Positions 22,202-32,237 are shown, counted from the stretch's first letter. The stretch: DNA of 64,000 nt from Saccharothrix carnea (GCF_003014735.1 NZ_PYAX01000004.1:124001-188000); one strand, 5' to 3'. Notes: generated by a model from the letters alone, not told the origin. Made by a program: numbers and translations.

Positions 22202-23350
22202 TCATTGGCTCTGGTTCTTCCTGGCGTACTTCTTGTAGCCGAAGTCGGCGATCATGACCTGCTGCAACTGCGAGGTGCCCTCGATGATCTCGAGGATCTT
22301 CGCCTCCCGGAACAGGCGTTCCGCCGGGAATCCCGACCAGCACCCGTTCCCGCCGAGCACCTGCACCGCGTCCGACGTCGCGCGTTGGGCGATCGTGGAC
22401 GAGAAGTACTTGGCGATGTTGGTCTCCATGGCCGCGTCGGCGTTGCGCGGCGCGAGGAAGCGGCCCGCGCGCCGACACAGCTCCCGTGCGGCGGCGACGT
22501 TCGTGACGGCGTCCGCGACCATCTTCTGCACCAGCTGCTGGGTGCCGATCTTGACGCCGAACTGCTCGCGGCGGGTGGCGTAGGAGCACATCTCCTCCAG
22601 CGCCGCCTGCGCCAGCGCGACACCCGCCCACGCGATGCTGTACCGGCCGTGCAGCAGGGCGGTGTTCACCACGAAGCCGAAGCCGGCGCCGATACCCGCG
22701 ATGAGGTTCTCCGCCGGCACCTCGACGTCGGCGAAGGAGACCTCCGCGATGTGCGTCGCCCGGTTGCCCAGGAACCCGGACATGGGCCGGGTCTCCACGC
22801 CCGGCATGTCCCGTTCCACGACGAACGCGCTCGTGACACCGTTGTCGGAGGCGATGACCAGGAACAGGTCGGCGATCCCGGCGAAGGACGTCCACTTCTT
22901 GCGTCCGTTGAGGACGAAGGTGTCGCCCTTCCCGGTGTAGGTCGTCTCGACCGCGGCGGCGTCGGACCCGGCGTTCTCCTCGGACAGCGCGAAGCAGCCG
23001 ATCTTCTCGCCCCGCGCGAGGGCGGTGAGGTACTTCTCCTTGAGCCGCTTGGACGCCAGCTCCAGCAGCGTCGTGGCCACGATGGACGTGTGCACGGTCA
23101 GCAGCGCCCGCGTGGAGGCGCACGCCTTGCCGATGATCTCCGTGAGTTCGCCGTACGCCAACGGGTCCAGGCCGAGGCCACCCCACTTCGCCGGGATCGA
23201 CGCGCCGAGGAAGCCCTCGTCGGCCATCCTGCGCACGACGTCGTGCGGCAGGCGCTCCTCGCGGTCGAACTCCGCGGCCCGCGGTGCGAGTTCGGTCTCG
23301 GCGAACGACCGCGCCCTCGCGATGACGTCGGACCGGTCGACCTCACTCAC
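22202..23350 (-). CDS. Acyl-CoA dehydrogenase family protein (FkbI-like)
   Basis: This 382-residue flavoprotein is of acyl-CoA dehydrogenase type. It shows the family features: an N-terminal helical domain, GFLGNRATHIAEVSFADVEVP in the beta domain (motif near residues 180-200) and the C-terminal QVLGGNGC region. In methoxymalonyl/hydroxymalonyl pathways the FkbI-type member oxidises the glyceryl-derived unit on its ACP to the malonate level. It is directly preceded by the dedicated ACP gene (8 bp overlap) and lies with the FkbH-like and 3-hydroxyacyl dehydrogenase genes, which gives the role. The hybrid synthase starts 81 bp downstream. The role is inferred from this gene set; the fold is clear from the sequence. 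Confidence 0.9.
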   Translation of the reverse strand: MSEVDRSDVIARARSFAETELAPRAAEFDREERLPHDVVRRMADEGFLGASIPAKWGGLGLDPLAYGELTEIIGKACASTRALLTVHTSIVATTLLELASKRLKEKYLTALARGEKIGCFALSEENAGSDAAAVETTYTGKGDTFVLNGRKKWTSFAGIADLFLVIASDNGVTSAFVVERDMPGVETRPMSGFLGNRATHIAEVSFADVEVPAENLIAGIGAGFGFVVNTALLHGRYSIAWAGVALAQAALEEMCSYATRREQFGVKIGTQQLVQKMVADAVTNVAAARELCRRAGRFLAPRNADAAMETNIAKYFSSTIAQRATSDAVQVLGGNGCWSGFPAERLFREAKILEIIEGTSQLQQVMIADFGYKKYARKNQSQ

Positions 23351-23615
23351 CTGATGTTCGCTTCAGGTCGGCGACCATGTCCGCGAGGCGGCGGACCGAG
23401 CTGAAGTTGCGCAGCATGATGTAGTCGTCCGGCACCTCGACGTCGAACGTCGACTCGACGTAGTGCAGGAGCTGCATGGCGAACAAGGACGTGAAGAAGC
23501 CGCGCTCGAAGATGTTGTCCTCGTCGTCGAGCTCGACGTCCTTGAACGCGGTCATGTTCTCCCGCAGGTAGGCCCGGATGTTGGCCGCGTAGTCCGCCAC
23601 CGTGACGTCTGCCAT
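23343..23615 (-). CDS. Acyl carrier protein for extender-unit synthesis (FkbJ-like)
   Basis: A small ACP of 90 residues starting MADVTVADY. The phosphopantetheine serine is in GFFTSLFAMQLL, the FxxSLFAMQL pattern typical of ACPs that carry glycerate-derived methoxymalonyl or hydroxymalonyl units, rather than the DSL of ordinary PKS ACPs. A longer reading from ATG 23639 would overlap the FkbH-like gene and is possible, but the 23615 start is followed by the conserved part of the domain and preceded by GAGG. It lies between the FkbH-like and acyl-CoA dehydrogenase genes, whose products should act on its thioester. Confidence 0.87.
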   Translation of the reverse strand: MADVTVADYAANIRAYLRENMTAFKDVELDDEDNIFERGFFTSLFAMQLLHYVESTFDVEVPDDYIMLRNFSSVRRLADMVADLKRTSGE

Positions 23616-23631
23616 GTTCACCACCGCCTCG

Positions 23632-24657
<1,026 letters not shown>

Positions 24658-24703
24658 GTATCGACGTCTCCCAATGTGAACCCTGCTTCGGCGGTTCTGC
24701 GGT

Positions 24704-25558
24704 TCAGCGAGCCGAGTACGTGTAGAACCCCTGACCGCTCTTCCGGCCGAGCAGACCGGCGGCGACCATCTTCTTCAGCGTCGGGCAGCAGCGGAACTTG
24801 CTGTCCTGGAACTCTTCGTAGAGCACGTTCAGGGAGTTCACGACGGTGTCGAGGCCGATCAGGTCGGCCGTCTCCAGCGGACCCATCCGGTGCCCGTAGC
24901 CCAGCTTGAAGATCGCGTCGACCTGCTCCGGCTCGGCGACCCCGTCGTGCACCAGGAAGGCGGCCTCGTTCATGAACAGGTGCGACAGGCGGTTCGACAC
25001 GAACCCCGGCATGTCGTTGACCACGATGGACCGCTTGCCGAGCGAGCCGACGAACTCCTCGGCGCGCTTGATCGTGTCGGCGGAGGTGTGGAAGCCGCGC
25101 ACGACCTCCGCGCACTCCAGCAGCGGGACGGGGTTCATGAAGTGGATGCCGACGACGTCCTCCGGGCGTGCCAGGGCGGCGCCGAGCTTGGTGATGGAGA
25201 TGCAGCTGGTGTTCGCGGCGACCTTCACGCCCTCGCCGCAGACGTCGCGCAGGTCGAGGTACAGCCGCTCCTTGGCGGCCAGGTCCTCGACGATGTTCTC
25301 CACGATCCAGTCGGCCTCGGCCAGGTCGCCCAGGTCGGCGCTGAAGCGGATGCGGCCGAGGATTTCGTCGGCTTTCCACGAGCCCGTGGTCGGCGACATC
25401 ATGCGGAACTTCCGGACGAGCTGACGGGCGTCCCGAGGTGCCGCGGCGAGCACCGCGGGATCGTGATCGGACAAAATAACGTCGTAACCGTTGGCCGCGC
25501 AGGTGATGGCCACGTCCTTGCCCATCACACCCGCGCCGATAACTCCTACTGTCGCCAT
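24704..25558 (-). CDS. 3-hydroxyacyl-CoA dehydrogenase family protein (FkbK-like)
   Basis: A protein of 284 residues from the ATG of MATVGVIGAG; a longer reading from GTG 25615 adds 19 residues of no family resemblance and is not used. The Rossmann NAD loop GAGVMG is at residues 7-12, and the catalytic-region motifs HFMNPVP, NDMPGFVSNRL and GYGHRMGPLETADLIG are all present. In the extender pathway it oxidises the glyceryl-ACP hydroxyl. It is the first gene of the leftward operon, with AGGGG ahead of the start and a possible operator at 25604-25621. An ordinary 3-hydroxybutyryl-CoA dehydrogenase is the alternative, but the neighbours argue for FkbK. Confidence 0.9.
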   Translation of the reverse strand: MATVGVIGAGVMGKDVAITCAANGYDVILSDHDPAVLAAAPRDARQLVRKFRMMSPTTGSWKADEILGRIRFSADLGDLAEADWIVENIVEDLAAKERLYLDLRDVCGEGVKVAANTSCISITKLGAALARPEDVVGIHFMNPVPLLECAEVVRGFHTSADTIKRAEEFVGSLGKRSIVVNDMPGFVSNRLSHLFMNEAAFLVHDGVAEPEQVDAIFKLGYGHRMGPLETADLIGLDTVVNSLNVLYEEFQDSKFRCCPTLKKMVAAGLLGRKSGQGFYTYSAR

Positions 25559-25603
25559 GCCCCAGTCGCCCCTGTAATGAATGAGAGTGCGCGCAGCGCG
25601 CCC

Positions 25604-25621
25604 TAACGTCCCCACACGTTA
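25604..25621. promoter_or_regulatory. Inverted repeat upstream of the PKS/NRPS operon (possible operator)
   Basis: Perfect 6-bp arms TAACGT and ACGTTA are separated by 6 bp. The repeat sits about 45-60 bp upstream of the first gene of the operon, where a regulator would act. No matching regulator gene is in the window. Confidence 0.4.
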
Positions 25622-26830
25622 TTCCGCGCGCGCCACCTGCCGACGTGACGCCAAGGGCTGGCACAACGTCGGCGGAGAGACTTCGCGCCCTATTACCCCA
25701 TCCTTCGGACCCGCACATCCGAAATAAGCGGACCCAGCTCGCCCGAACCATGCGAGATCAACCCCTCCGGAGGCCATTCGTCCAGGAGGAGGCTTTCACT
25801 ACGCCGTTTGCGAACTACGTCCGGTTAGTACCTTCCGTGCGAGGGACGATACACAGAACGCCGCAGGCACGTAAAGGTTTCACCGAAGCTACGGGAGGTA
25901 GTCGCACGATTGCGGCCCGTACGTGCGCGTACATTCCCGGTAGCGACCGAGAAGTCATGCAGATAACGAGTCGCGCACTTCGGACCACCGAAGTCGATCT
26001 TGACGGTTGGTGCGCGGCAATGCCGCCGGGACCGGAAGTGGATCTTCATCCCGACGTTAGTCCACCACGCCTGGACTAGCGGAACCGTTGTGCCACAGGG
26101 ATTTCCCCGAACCCTGCGGAGTACTCACATTCGAGCCCGCGGCGGCCCACCGGTCGGTACCCGGCACGTCCCGCGGGCTGGACGGCCGCGGTGAGCGACG
26201 TCAGGACAGCGAGCCGGACACTGAGGCGCTGACCTGCACCGAGCCGCCCTGGGTTACCACGCTGCGAGGTCGCCTCGTCACCCTGCGTCGATCCGAACCC
26301 AGGTCCGCGGGTACGTTCTAGGGGGACGTCCGACACCGCCGTGGACAGCCTTTCCCCGGGATTCGACGTGGATTTGTGTGAAGTTAAGAGAAGGGCAATG
26401 GAACTGCCACGGCCTACCTCGTGACGGGCCCGGAAGTGGCCGGATGACCACCCAATCCCTCATTCGGACCAACGTCGTCTCAATTGGCTCGGATTGACCG
26501 GCCGCACTCCACCCCGACCGGAGTCGATCCCTTCCGCAGGTCAGCACGCCGTGCACCGGACCCGGTCGACCCACCGACCGGAACCCCCATACCAGGCCGG
26601 ACGCCCGCGCCGCAGGGAATCCACCAACCTGCTCGAACCAGGGTCGAACCAGAAAAACTTTCAAATCCGTCCGACCCACTCCCACGTCCACCGAACAGCG
26701 TTCGCCATCGCCGGGCGGACGGGTCGCCGACAAATGCCGCCGGCAGGCACCGGCCCTCTCCCCCGATGTATCGGAACGTGTTCACCACGCGTTAACCCGA
26801 AGTCATACCCGCAAGGGGTCGAACGCACCC

Positions 26831-26859
26831 TTGTCGCGTTCCCGGGCACCCTCTAACAT
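26831..26859 (+). promoter_or_regulatory. Putative sigma70-type promoter of the methyltransferase gene
   Basis: TTGTCG and TAACAT are separated by 17 bp. Transcription would begin near 26866, giving a leader of about 113 nt. A GC hairpin (GCCCCC/GGGGGC, 26860-26879) lies right at the expected start of the transcript. Only a motif match. Confidence 0.4.
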
Positions 26860-26978
26860 GCCCCCAGCCGAAGGGGGGCTTTCGCGGGTTCTTCGCGCGT
26901 TCCCGCGCGCGCCCGGCACCGACTCGTGGTCCATCGCCGATTCGCCCCGGCGAAACTCCCGACTTTGAAGGAACAACC

Positions 26979-27719
26979 GTGGACAGAACGTTTGCCGAAG
27001 ACGTGGGCGATTGGCTGGTCGCCCAGGCCGATGATCTCCTCAAGGTCGGCGGCACCAAACAGCTCATGGGATTGAACTGGACCGTCCTGCCCGAGGTGTG
27101 GCCGCCCGACCCGGCGACCGAGGTCTTCACCTCCTCCCTGCCGCTCGGTCCGGGCACGCGGTTCCTGGAAATCGGGTGCGGTGCGGGGGTGACGAGCGTG
27201 ATGGCCGCCAGGAGCGGCTGCGAGCGCGTCGTCGCGGCCGACATCAACCCGGCCGCGGTGGCCAACACCGAGCTCAACGCCAAGGCGCACGACGTCGGGC
27301 ACAAGGTGGAAGCGCTGACCAGCGACCTGTTCCACGAACTCGGGCCGGACGACGTGTTCGACCTGATCGTGTCGAACCCGCCGCTCGTCCGGGCGCGCGA
27401 GGACCGCACCTACGACCGGCCGATCGAGCAGTCGGTGTTCGACCCGGGCTACTCGATCCACCAGCGGTTCTTCCAGGAGGTGAAACCGCACCTGGTCGAG
27501 GGTGGGCGCATCTACATGAACACGAGCGACACCATGGGCGACCCGCAGGCCATCGTCGCCCTCGCGGTGAGGATGGGCTTCCTGGTGCGCAAGCACCACT
27601 CGAACCGGATCGAGATCCCCGGCGCGCTGATCGGGTGGACCCCGGCGATCGCCGCGGCCGCGAACGAGCACGGCATGGTCCACATCGAGTCGTCGATCTA
27701 CGAGTTCCAGCTGATCTGA
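26979..27719 (+). CDS. Class I SAM-dependent methyltransferase (HemK/RsmC-like NPP motif)
   Basis: This 246-residue protein starts at GTG with AAGGA ahead. Motif I is FLEIGCGAGVTS (near residues 61-72), followed by ADINPAAV (motif II) and VSNPPLV. The Asn-Pro-Pro motif is typical of enzymes that methylate nitrogen atoms of proteins, RNA or small molecules (PrmC, RsmC, TrmN6 types), not of the FkbG O-methyltransferase type. It is divergent from the PKS/NRPS operon and may be a tailoring or self-protection enzyme of that locus. That link rests on position only. Confidence 0.82.
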   Translation: MDRTFAEDVGDWLVAQADDLLKVGGTKQLMGLNWTVLPEVWPPDPATEVFTSSLPLGPGTRFLEIGCGAGVTSVMAARSGCERVVAADINPAAVANTELNAKAHDVGHKVEALTSDLFHELGPDDVFDLIVSNPPLVRAREDRTYDRPIEQSVFDPGYSIHQRFFQEVKPHLVEGGRIYMNTSDTMGDPQAIVALAVRMGFLVRKHHSNRIEIPGALIGWTPAIAAAANEHGMVHIESSIYEFQLI

Positions 27720-27743
27720 CCGACCTGGGGTCGCCCGGATCCC

Positions 27744-30281
27744 GTGCTCCCGACGTCCCGGCCGACCCCGCGGCCCGCCGCACCCGGTTCACGTCGAACC
27801 CACTGGCGGCAGTCGTGGGGCGGTGTGGCCGGCCTCGCCGGTGAGCCGGTGGTGCTGAACGCCTCGTACGGCGACGTCCGGGCGTGGCGGGTCGCGGACG
27901 GCACGCGGCTGTTCACGCTGTCGGCCCACGTGTGGAGCGGCCCACCGGCGCTGGGCGACGTCGCGGGCAGGGCCGTGCTCGCCACGAGCGGCAACGACGA
28001 GCTCATCGGCGAGGGCAGCGACGAACCGGTGACGGCCACCCGGACGTGGCTGGTCGTGGACGGCGGGCTGATCGGCCACGGCGACCGCGGCCTGATCCGG
28101 TTGTGGGACCCGGTCGACGGCGTCGAGACCGGACGGATCGAGGTTCCCGGCGGTGTCGTCACCGACCTCGCGTGGGGTCGCTGGAACGGGCGGGACGTGC
28201 TCGCGGGCTCCGTCGACGACGGCCTGGTCCGGCTGTGGGACGTCGAGGGCGCGGTGGTGGCGTCGTTCCCCGGCACCGCACCGCTCGCGTGGGGCGAGGT
28301 CGACGGACGTGCCGTGCTCGCCACCCGCACCGCGGACGGCGACGCGCAGGTGTGGGACGGCGAACCGCGGACGTTGCGCACGCCGGACGGGGTGACCGCG
28401 CTGGCGTGGGGCGAGGTGGCGGGCCGACCGGTGCTGGCCTGCGCCGGGAAGCGCGGGCGCGTGCGCCTGTGGTCCGACTTCGCCCGGCGCCCGGCGGCCG
28501 AGCTGACGACCGCGTTCACCTGGGACCCGACCGGTCGGCTGCTCGCCGCCGGGTCCGCGGCCGGGCGGGTCGCGGTGCACGGACCGGACGGCGCGTCGTC
28601 CTTCACCGCCCACGACGGTGTCGTCGTGGCATTGGCGTGGGGCGCGGCGGCGCTCGCCACCGCAACCGCGGAGGGCGAGGTGCGGCTGTGGGACCCGGCT
28701 ACCGGGGCACTGGTCGCCGAACCGCCCGTGCGGCCGGGCTACCCGATCCTGTTCGACTGGGTGCGCCCGGCCGAGGGCGACCGCCTGGTGGTCGCCCGTG
28801 GGTCGGCGGACGTCGAGCTGTGCGCACCGGACGGCACGTCCCGGCCGCTGGACCTGCCTCCGTGGGGCCACCCGGTCCGGTCGCTCACCAACGCGTCGAC
28901 CGACGCCGGGGAGGTGGTGCTGTCCGCCGCGGGTGACGAGCTGCGGCTGCTCGACCCGGACACGCTGGAGCAGGTGGACGTGCTGCGGCAAGGGATGCGG
29001 TACGCGGACGTCGACGCCGAATCCGCAGTGGCAGTCGGGATCACACCGGACGGCGTGGGCGTCGCGCGCGGCGGGGACGCGGGCTCGCTGAGCTTCTGGG
29101 AACCCGGCACGAGCCTGCTCCACCCCGGGACCTGGATGCGGGACGTACCGGTGGACCACGCGCACGACGGTCGGGTGAACGCGGTGGTGTGGCTCCCCCA
29201 CCACCCCGATGGGCCCCGCGTGGCGACCGGCGGTGACGACGGCGCGGTCCGCCTGTGGGACCCCGCGGAACCGGACCGGCCCTCCGGCATCACCGGTGCG
29301 GGCGGAGCGGTCCGCGCCTTGGAGTCGGTCGGTGACGTGCTCGTCGTCGGCACGGCGGACGGCACGGTCCGCGTGCACCGCGTCCCGGACGGGGACGAGC
29401 CGCACGTGCTGCCCGGCACCGGTGCGGCGGTCGAGTCGCTGGCCTCCGTCATGACCGACAGCGGGCTCTACGTCGCGATCGGCACGGGCGACGGCACGCT
29501 CCGGCTGTGGAGCACGTGGTCCGGCGAGGTCCACGACGAACCCGTGGACGCCGGCGCGATCCTCGCCCTCGCGTGGGGCGAGGTCGAGGGGGTGCCGGTG
29601 CTGGGCCTCGGCCTCGCCGACGGCAGGGTCGGCTGGTGGAGGCTCTACGAGCCGGACGGCGAGCGGGCGCTCACCGAGTGGACGGGCCCCGCGGTGACCG
29701 CGCTGACCTGGACGGCGCACGGCCGCCTGCTGTGCGCCGGTTTCCAGGACGGTTCACTGTGGACGCTCGACCCCACCGGCACCACCGAGGGCCGGGCCGC
29801 TCCACCGCCGCCGCACGGGGACGGCGCGATGACCACCGGGCTGATGGACGGGCGGGCCGTGCTGGCGGCCGGTGGCGGCGGTGCGCCGTTCCGGGTGTGG
29901 GACATCGAGGAGAGCGCGTTGCTGGTGGTCGACGCGTACCTCGGCACTGACGGCCGCTTGCTGCGGTGGGGCGAGGACCGGGTCGTCGCCGCACGCGGGC
30001 CCGGCACGGTGCGGCTGGTCGACCCGGTGGACGGCACCGTGCGGCACGAGGTCGAGGTACCCGAGGACTTCGACGCCCTGGAACTGGCGTTCGGCCGCCT
30101 GCACGGCCGTGCCGTGTGCGCGGTGGCCACGAGAGCCGGTGCCATCACCGTGGTGGACGTGGAGGACGGCACCAGGCGGACGGTCGAGTGGCACGAGCCG
30201 GTCCTCGGGCTGGCGTTCGGCGCCGACGACCGACTCGCGATCCGCGACGCCTACGGCTGCACGGTGATCCTCCTGCGCTGA
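27744..30281 (+). CDS. WD40-repeat beta-propeller protein
   Basis: Up to 845 residues made almost entirely of degenerate WD40 blades. About 14 or 15 repeat ends are visible (for example IRLWDPVDG, VRLWDVEG, VRLWDPATG, VRLWDPAEP, LRLWSTWSG, FRVWDIEES), enough for two seven-bladed propellers. There is no signal peptide, membrane segment or catalytic domain. The start is uncertain: GTG 27744 gives a 27-residue lead that looks non-coding, and the blades begin near a GTG at 27825. In actinomycetes such repeats often follow a protease, kinase or NACHT domain; none is present here, so this may be a stand-alone scaffold or the remnant of a larger protein. Partners are unknown. Confidence 0.8.
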   Translation: MLPTSRPTPRPAAPGSRRTHWRQSWGGVAGLAGEPVVLNASYGDVRAWRVADGTRLFTLSAHVWSGPPALGDVAGRAVLATSGNDELIGEGSDEPVTATRTWLVVDGGLIGHGDRGLIRLWDPVDGVETGRIEVPGGVVTDLAWGRWNGRDVLAGSVDDGLVRLWDVEGAVVASFPGTAPLAWGEVDGRAVLATRTADGDAQVWDGEPRTLRTPDGVTALAWGEVAGRPVLACAGKRGRVRLWSDFARRPAAELTTAFTWDPTGRLLAAGSAAGRVAVHGPDGASSFTAHDGVVVALAWGAAALATATAEGEVRLWDPATGALVAEPPVRPGYPILFDWVRPAEGDRLVVARGSADVELCAPDGTSRPLDLPPWGHPVRSLTNASTDAGEVVLSAAGDELRLLDPDTLEQVDVLRQGMRYADVDAESAVAVGITPDGVGVARGGDAGSLSFWEPGTSLLHPGTWMRDVPVDHAHDGRVNAVVWLPHHPDGPRVATGGDDGAVRLWDPAEPDRPSGITGAGGAVRALESVGDVLVVGTADGTVRVHRVPDGDEPHVLPGTGAAVESLASVMTDSGLYVAIGTGDGTLRLWSTWSGEVHDEPVDAGAILALAWGEVEGVPVLGLGLADGRVGWWRLYEPDGERALTEWTGPAVTALTWTAHGRLLCAGFQDGSLWTLDPTGTTEGRAAPPPPHGDGAMTTGLMDGRAVLAAGGGGAPFRVWDIEESALLVVDAYLGTDGRLLRWGEDRVVAARGPGTVRLVDPVDGTVRHEVEVPEDFDALELAFGRLHGRAVCAVATRAGAITVVDVEDGTRRTVEWHEPVLGLAFGADDRLAIRDAYGCTVILLR

Positions 30282-30524
30282 CACCCCGCCGCGGACCGGG
30301 AGGCCGCACGTGGCGCGCACGGCCTCTTCGCGGTGGCCATCCTGGTGGTCCTGTCAGCCGGCCTCCGGTCGCGAGGCGACGCCCCGGCGCCGGAGCCGGG
30401 CGAACGGGCTCTCGCGCTGCGCATCCCGGCCCGCTTCGACCGGGCGACGTTCCGGTACCGGGTGGACGCGCCCGAGCAGGCGCAGGTCGCGGCCCACCCG
30501 CTGACCGGCCGGGTACTGCCTGCT
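30282..30524. other. Gap without a supported gene
   Basis: About 240 bp between two converging genes. A short rightward frame begins near 30333, but it runs through the antisense of the next gene and has no ribosome site. I see no strong hairpin terminator. Confidence 0.5.
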
Positions 30525-31244
30525 CTACTGTCCTCTGCGCACACGGCCGGCAGCGGGTTTGCGGCGTTCCAGCAGCCAATCCGTGAGCAGCAGCAGGAGC
30601 AGGGGACTGAGCCAGGGCCCGATGCTCGCGGCGCTGTACTGCACCAGTTCCACGCTGCCGCGGTAGGTGGTGTCCACCTGGGGCATGAGCGCGATCGTGG
30701 CCACCACGTTGATGATTCGGCTCAGGACGATCGACATGGTGAGCGCGAAGCTGCGGGACATCCACCTCCGGTGTTCGCCGTAACGGCGCCGGCGGGCCAT
30801 CCGCAGCCCCGCGATCGTGACCGCGAGCCACAGCGCCGAGCCCACGAGGTTGGCCACCCGCACCGAGGGGCCGGCCGCGGTGTGCCAGCCGATGTAGAAC
30901 CCGAGCAGCGCGGCGGGCAACACCCCGCCGAAGACGTAGATCCGGCCGGTGATCCGGTGCCCACGCGGGTGTTGTGCGCGGAACGCGGGCCAGATCTGGA
31001 AGCACGCGGTCGTCATCGCGACGGCGCCGAAGAGGACGTGCGCGACGAGCAACGGGTAGTAGAGGCCGTCGCCCTCCGGCGGTTCCAGGCGGGAGAGGGA
31101 CGGGTCGAAGGTCAGGTAGGGCGGTACGGAGAAGGCCAGGAACGCCGCGACCACCAGCAGCAGCGGGACGATCCAGGGGCGGCGCCACCAGGCCGGGGCA
31201 CGGCGGGGCGGTGCCGCGGGAGGTGCGTTCGTCGTGTGGGTCAT
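30525..31244 (-). CDS. DUF2306-type integral membrane protein
   Basis: This 239-residue protein begins MTHTTNAPPAAP. After a basic N-terminus there is a hydrophobic helix (WIVPLLLVVAAFLAF), a loop, then five or six more helices with short basic loops (RAQHPRGHRITGRIY; MARRRRYGEHRRWM). The His/Arg-rich loop between helices and the HRITGRIYVFGG pattern fit the DUF2306 family of predicted inner-membrane proteins, whose function is not established. It is divergent from a TetR regulator with a tandem operator between them, so repression by that regulator is the likely control. A start 42 nt upstream is possible but lies inside the operator region. Confidence 0.82.
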   Translation of the reverse strand: MTHTTNAPPAAPPRRAPAWWRRPWIVPLLLVVAAFLAFSVPPYLTFDPSLSRLEPPEGDGLYYPLLVAHVLFGAVAMTTACFQIWPAFRAQHPRGHRITGRIYVFGGVLPAALLGFYIGWHTAAGPSVRVANLVGSALWLAVTIAGLRMARRRRYGEHRRWMSRSFALTMSIVLSRIINVVATIALMPQVDTTYRGSVELVQYSAASIGPWLSPLLLLLLTDWLLERRKPAAGRVRRGQ

Positions 31245-31279
31245 GACGATCCGTTCGTGAGGTGGCCGGACTGAAACTA

Positions 31280-31312
31280 CGTACAACGTACATCAAAACG
31301 TATGACGTACAT
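31280..31312. promoter_or_regulatory. Tandem operator between DUF2306 and TetR genes
   Basis: Two direct copies of a 14-bp element, CGTACAACGTACAT (31280-31293) and CGTATGACGTACAT (31299-31312), differ at two bases and are spaced 19 bp start to start, about two helical turns. They lie between the divergent genes and are the probable binding sites of the TetR protein for self-regulation and control of the membrane protein. Confidence 0.65.
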
Positions 31313-31351
31313 AGTTTTAGAATGGCGGCGACGACACGGACGGGATGGCGC

Positions 31352-32131
31352 ATGGCGACGCACGACAGCAAGGGTCACGACCTGCAGCGCAGCCTCACGC
31401 TGCTGTGGGCCGGGCGCTCCCGGGGCCGGCGCGGACCCCGGCCGAAGCTCACCGTGGCGCAGATCGCGGACGCCGCGGTCCGGGTCGCGGACGCCGATGG
31501 GCTGGAGGCGCTGTCGATGCAGCGGATCGCCGCCGAACTCGGCTACTCGACGATGTCGCTCTACAACCACATCCCGAGCAAGGACCTGCTGCTGGAGGTC
31601 GTGGCCGACGTCGCGGCCGGGCCACCACCCGAACTCGACGGCACAGGCGACTTCCGCCACGCGGTCCGGCAGTGGGTCGGCGCGCTGTGGGCCGGCTTCC
31701 AGACCCGGCCCTGGCTGCTCCGCGTCCCGCTCGACCACGCACCGATCGGGCCCAACCAGCTCGCGTGGCTCGACCGCCTGCTGCGGCCCCTGCTGACGGC
31801 CGGGCTGGTGGGTGGCGAGGCGCGGGCGGCGGCCCTGCACCTGACCGCGGTCGTGCGCGGCACCGCGCAGATCACCATGGACATGGCCGGCGCGCAGGCC
31901 GCCGACGGGTCGCCGCACAACGAAGCCGAACTGGCACACGCGCTCGCCGAGCTCATCGACCCGGACGCCTACCCCGCGCTGGCGGCCGTCCACGCCGCCG
32001 AAACCACCGGCGACCGCTCCGCGCCCGAGCGGGGCGACGGGCGGGCACTGCCCGTCGAGCTCAGCTTCGGGGTGGACCGGTTCCTCGACGGCGTCGAGGC
32101 CTGGGTGGCGGCGAAGGCCCGCGGCGGCTGA
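31352..32131 (+). CDS. TetR-family transcriptional regulator (TetR_C_1 type)
   Basis: A protein of 259 residues from ATG 31352. The helix-turn-helix lies at about residues 35-80 (VAQIADAAVRVADADGLEAL, then IAAELGYSTMSLYNHI), followed by a ligand-binding domain of the TetR_C_1 type. An ATG at 31322 in the same frame would add 10 residues but lies 10 nt from the operator and has no ribosome site. The divergent DUF2306 gene and the tandem operator between them suggest a local repressor that responds to a hydrophobic ligand. The ligand is unknown. Confidence 0.87.
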   Translation: MATHDSKGHDLQRSLTLLWAGRSRGRRGPRPKLTVAQIADAAVRVADADGLEALSMQRIAAELGYSTMSLYNHIPSKDLLLEVVADVAAGPPPELDGTGDFRHAVRQWVGALWAGFQTRPWLLRVPLDHAPIGPNQLAWLDRLLRPLLTAGLVGGEARAAALHLTAVVRGTAQITMDMAGAQAADGSPHNEAELAHALAELIDPDAYPALAAVHAAETTGDRSAPERGDGRALPVELSFGVDRFLDGVEAWVAAKARGG

Positions 32132-32168
32132 GCGGCTCGCGTTCTCGTGCGGTGGTCGGTGGCGGACG

Positions 32169-32202
32169 CCTCAAGGCGGAGCCCGAGGACTCCGCCTTGA
32201 GG
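32169..32202. terminator. Bidirectional terminator hairpin
   Basis: A perfect 13-bp stem (CCTCAAGGCGGAG with its complement) and an 8-nt loop lie between the converging TetR and phospholipase genes. There is no clear U-tract, as is common in actinomycetes. Confidence 0.8.
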
Positions 32203-32237
32203 AACTCGTCGATCGACTGGTCGGGTCGGGCGTGGAG

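Larger units (their letters stand above)
25559..26978. other. 1.4 kb divergent intergenic region
   Basis: No convincing gene lies between the biosynthetic operon and the methyltransferase. Short open frames exist on both strands but lack ribosome sites, family resemblance and the GC-at-third-position bias of the neighbours. The base composition is visibly less GC-rich between about 25800 and 26050. It should carry the promoters for both directions. I see an inverted repeat near the operon start and a sigma70-like promoter near the other end, both listed separately. The length is generous for two promoters, so upstream activator sites or a small RNA are possible but not shown. Confidence 0.7.

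Noticed and set aside
25919-25932. GTACG-TGCG-CGTAC palindrome in the 1.4 kb gap
   Set aside because: Single short palindrome far from either start and close to what chance gives in GC-rich DNA; not strong enough to call an operator.
25645-26795. Short open frames in the 25.6-27.0 kb gap
   Set aside because: No ribosome sites, no family wording and no codon bias like the neighbours.
26979-27719. FkbG-type O-methyltransferase completing a methoxymalonyl pathway
   Set aside because: The NPP motif and general layout fit N-methylating HemK/RsmC-like enzymes better, and the gene is divergent from the extender genes.
30310-31274. Plus-strand frame covering the end of the gap and the DUF2306 gene
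   Set aside because: Most of it is antisense to a clear membrane protein; the first 60 residues have no recognised homology.
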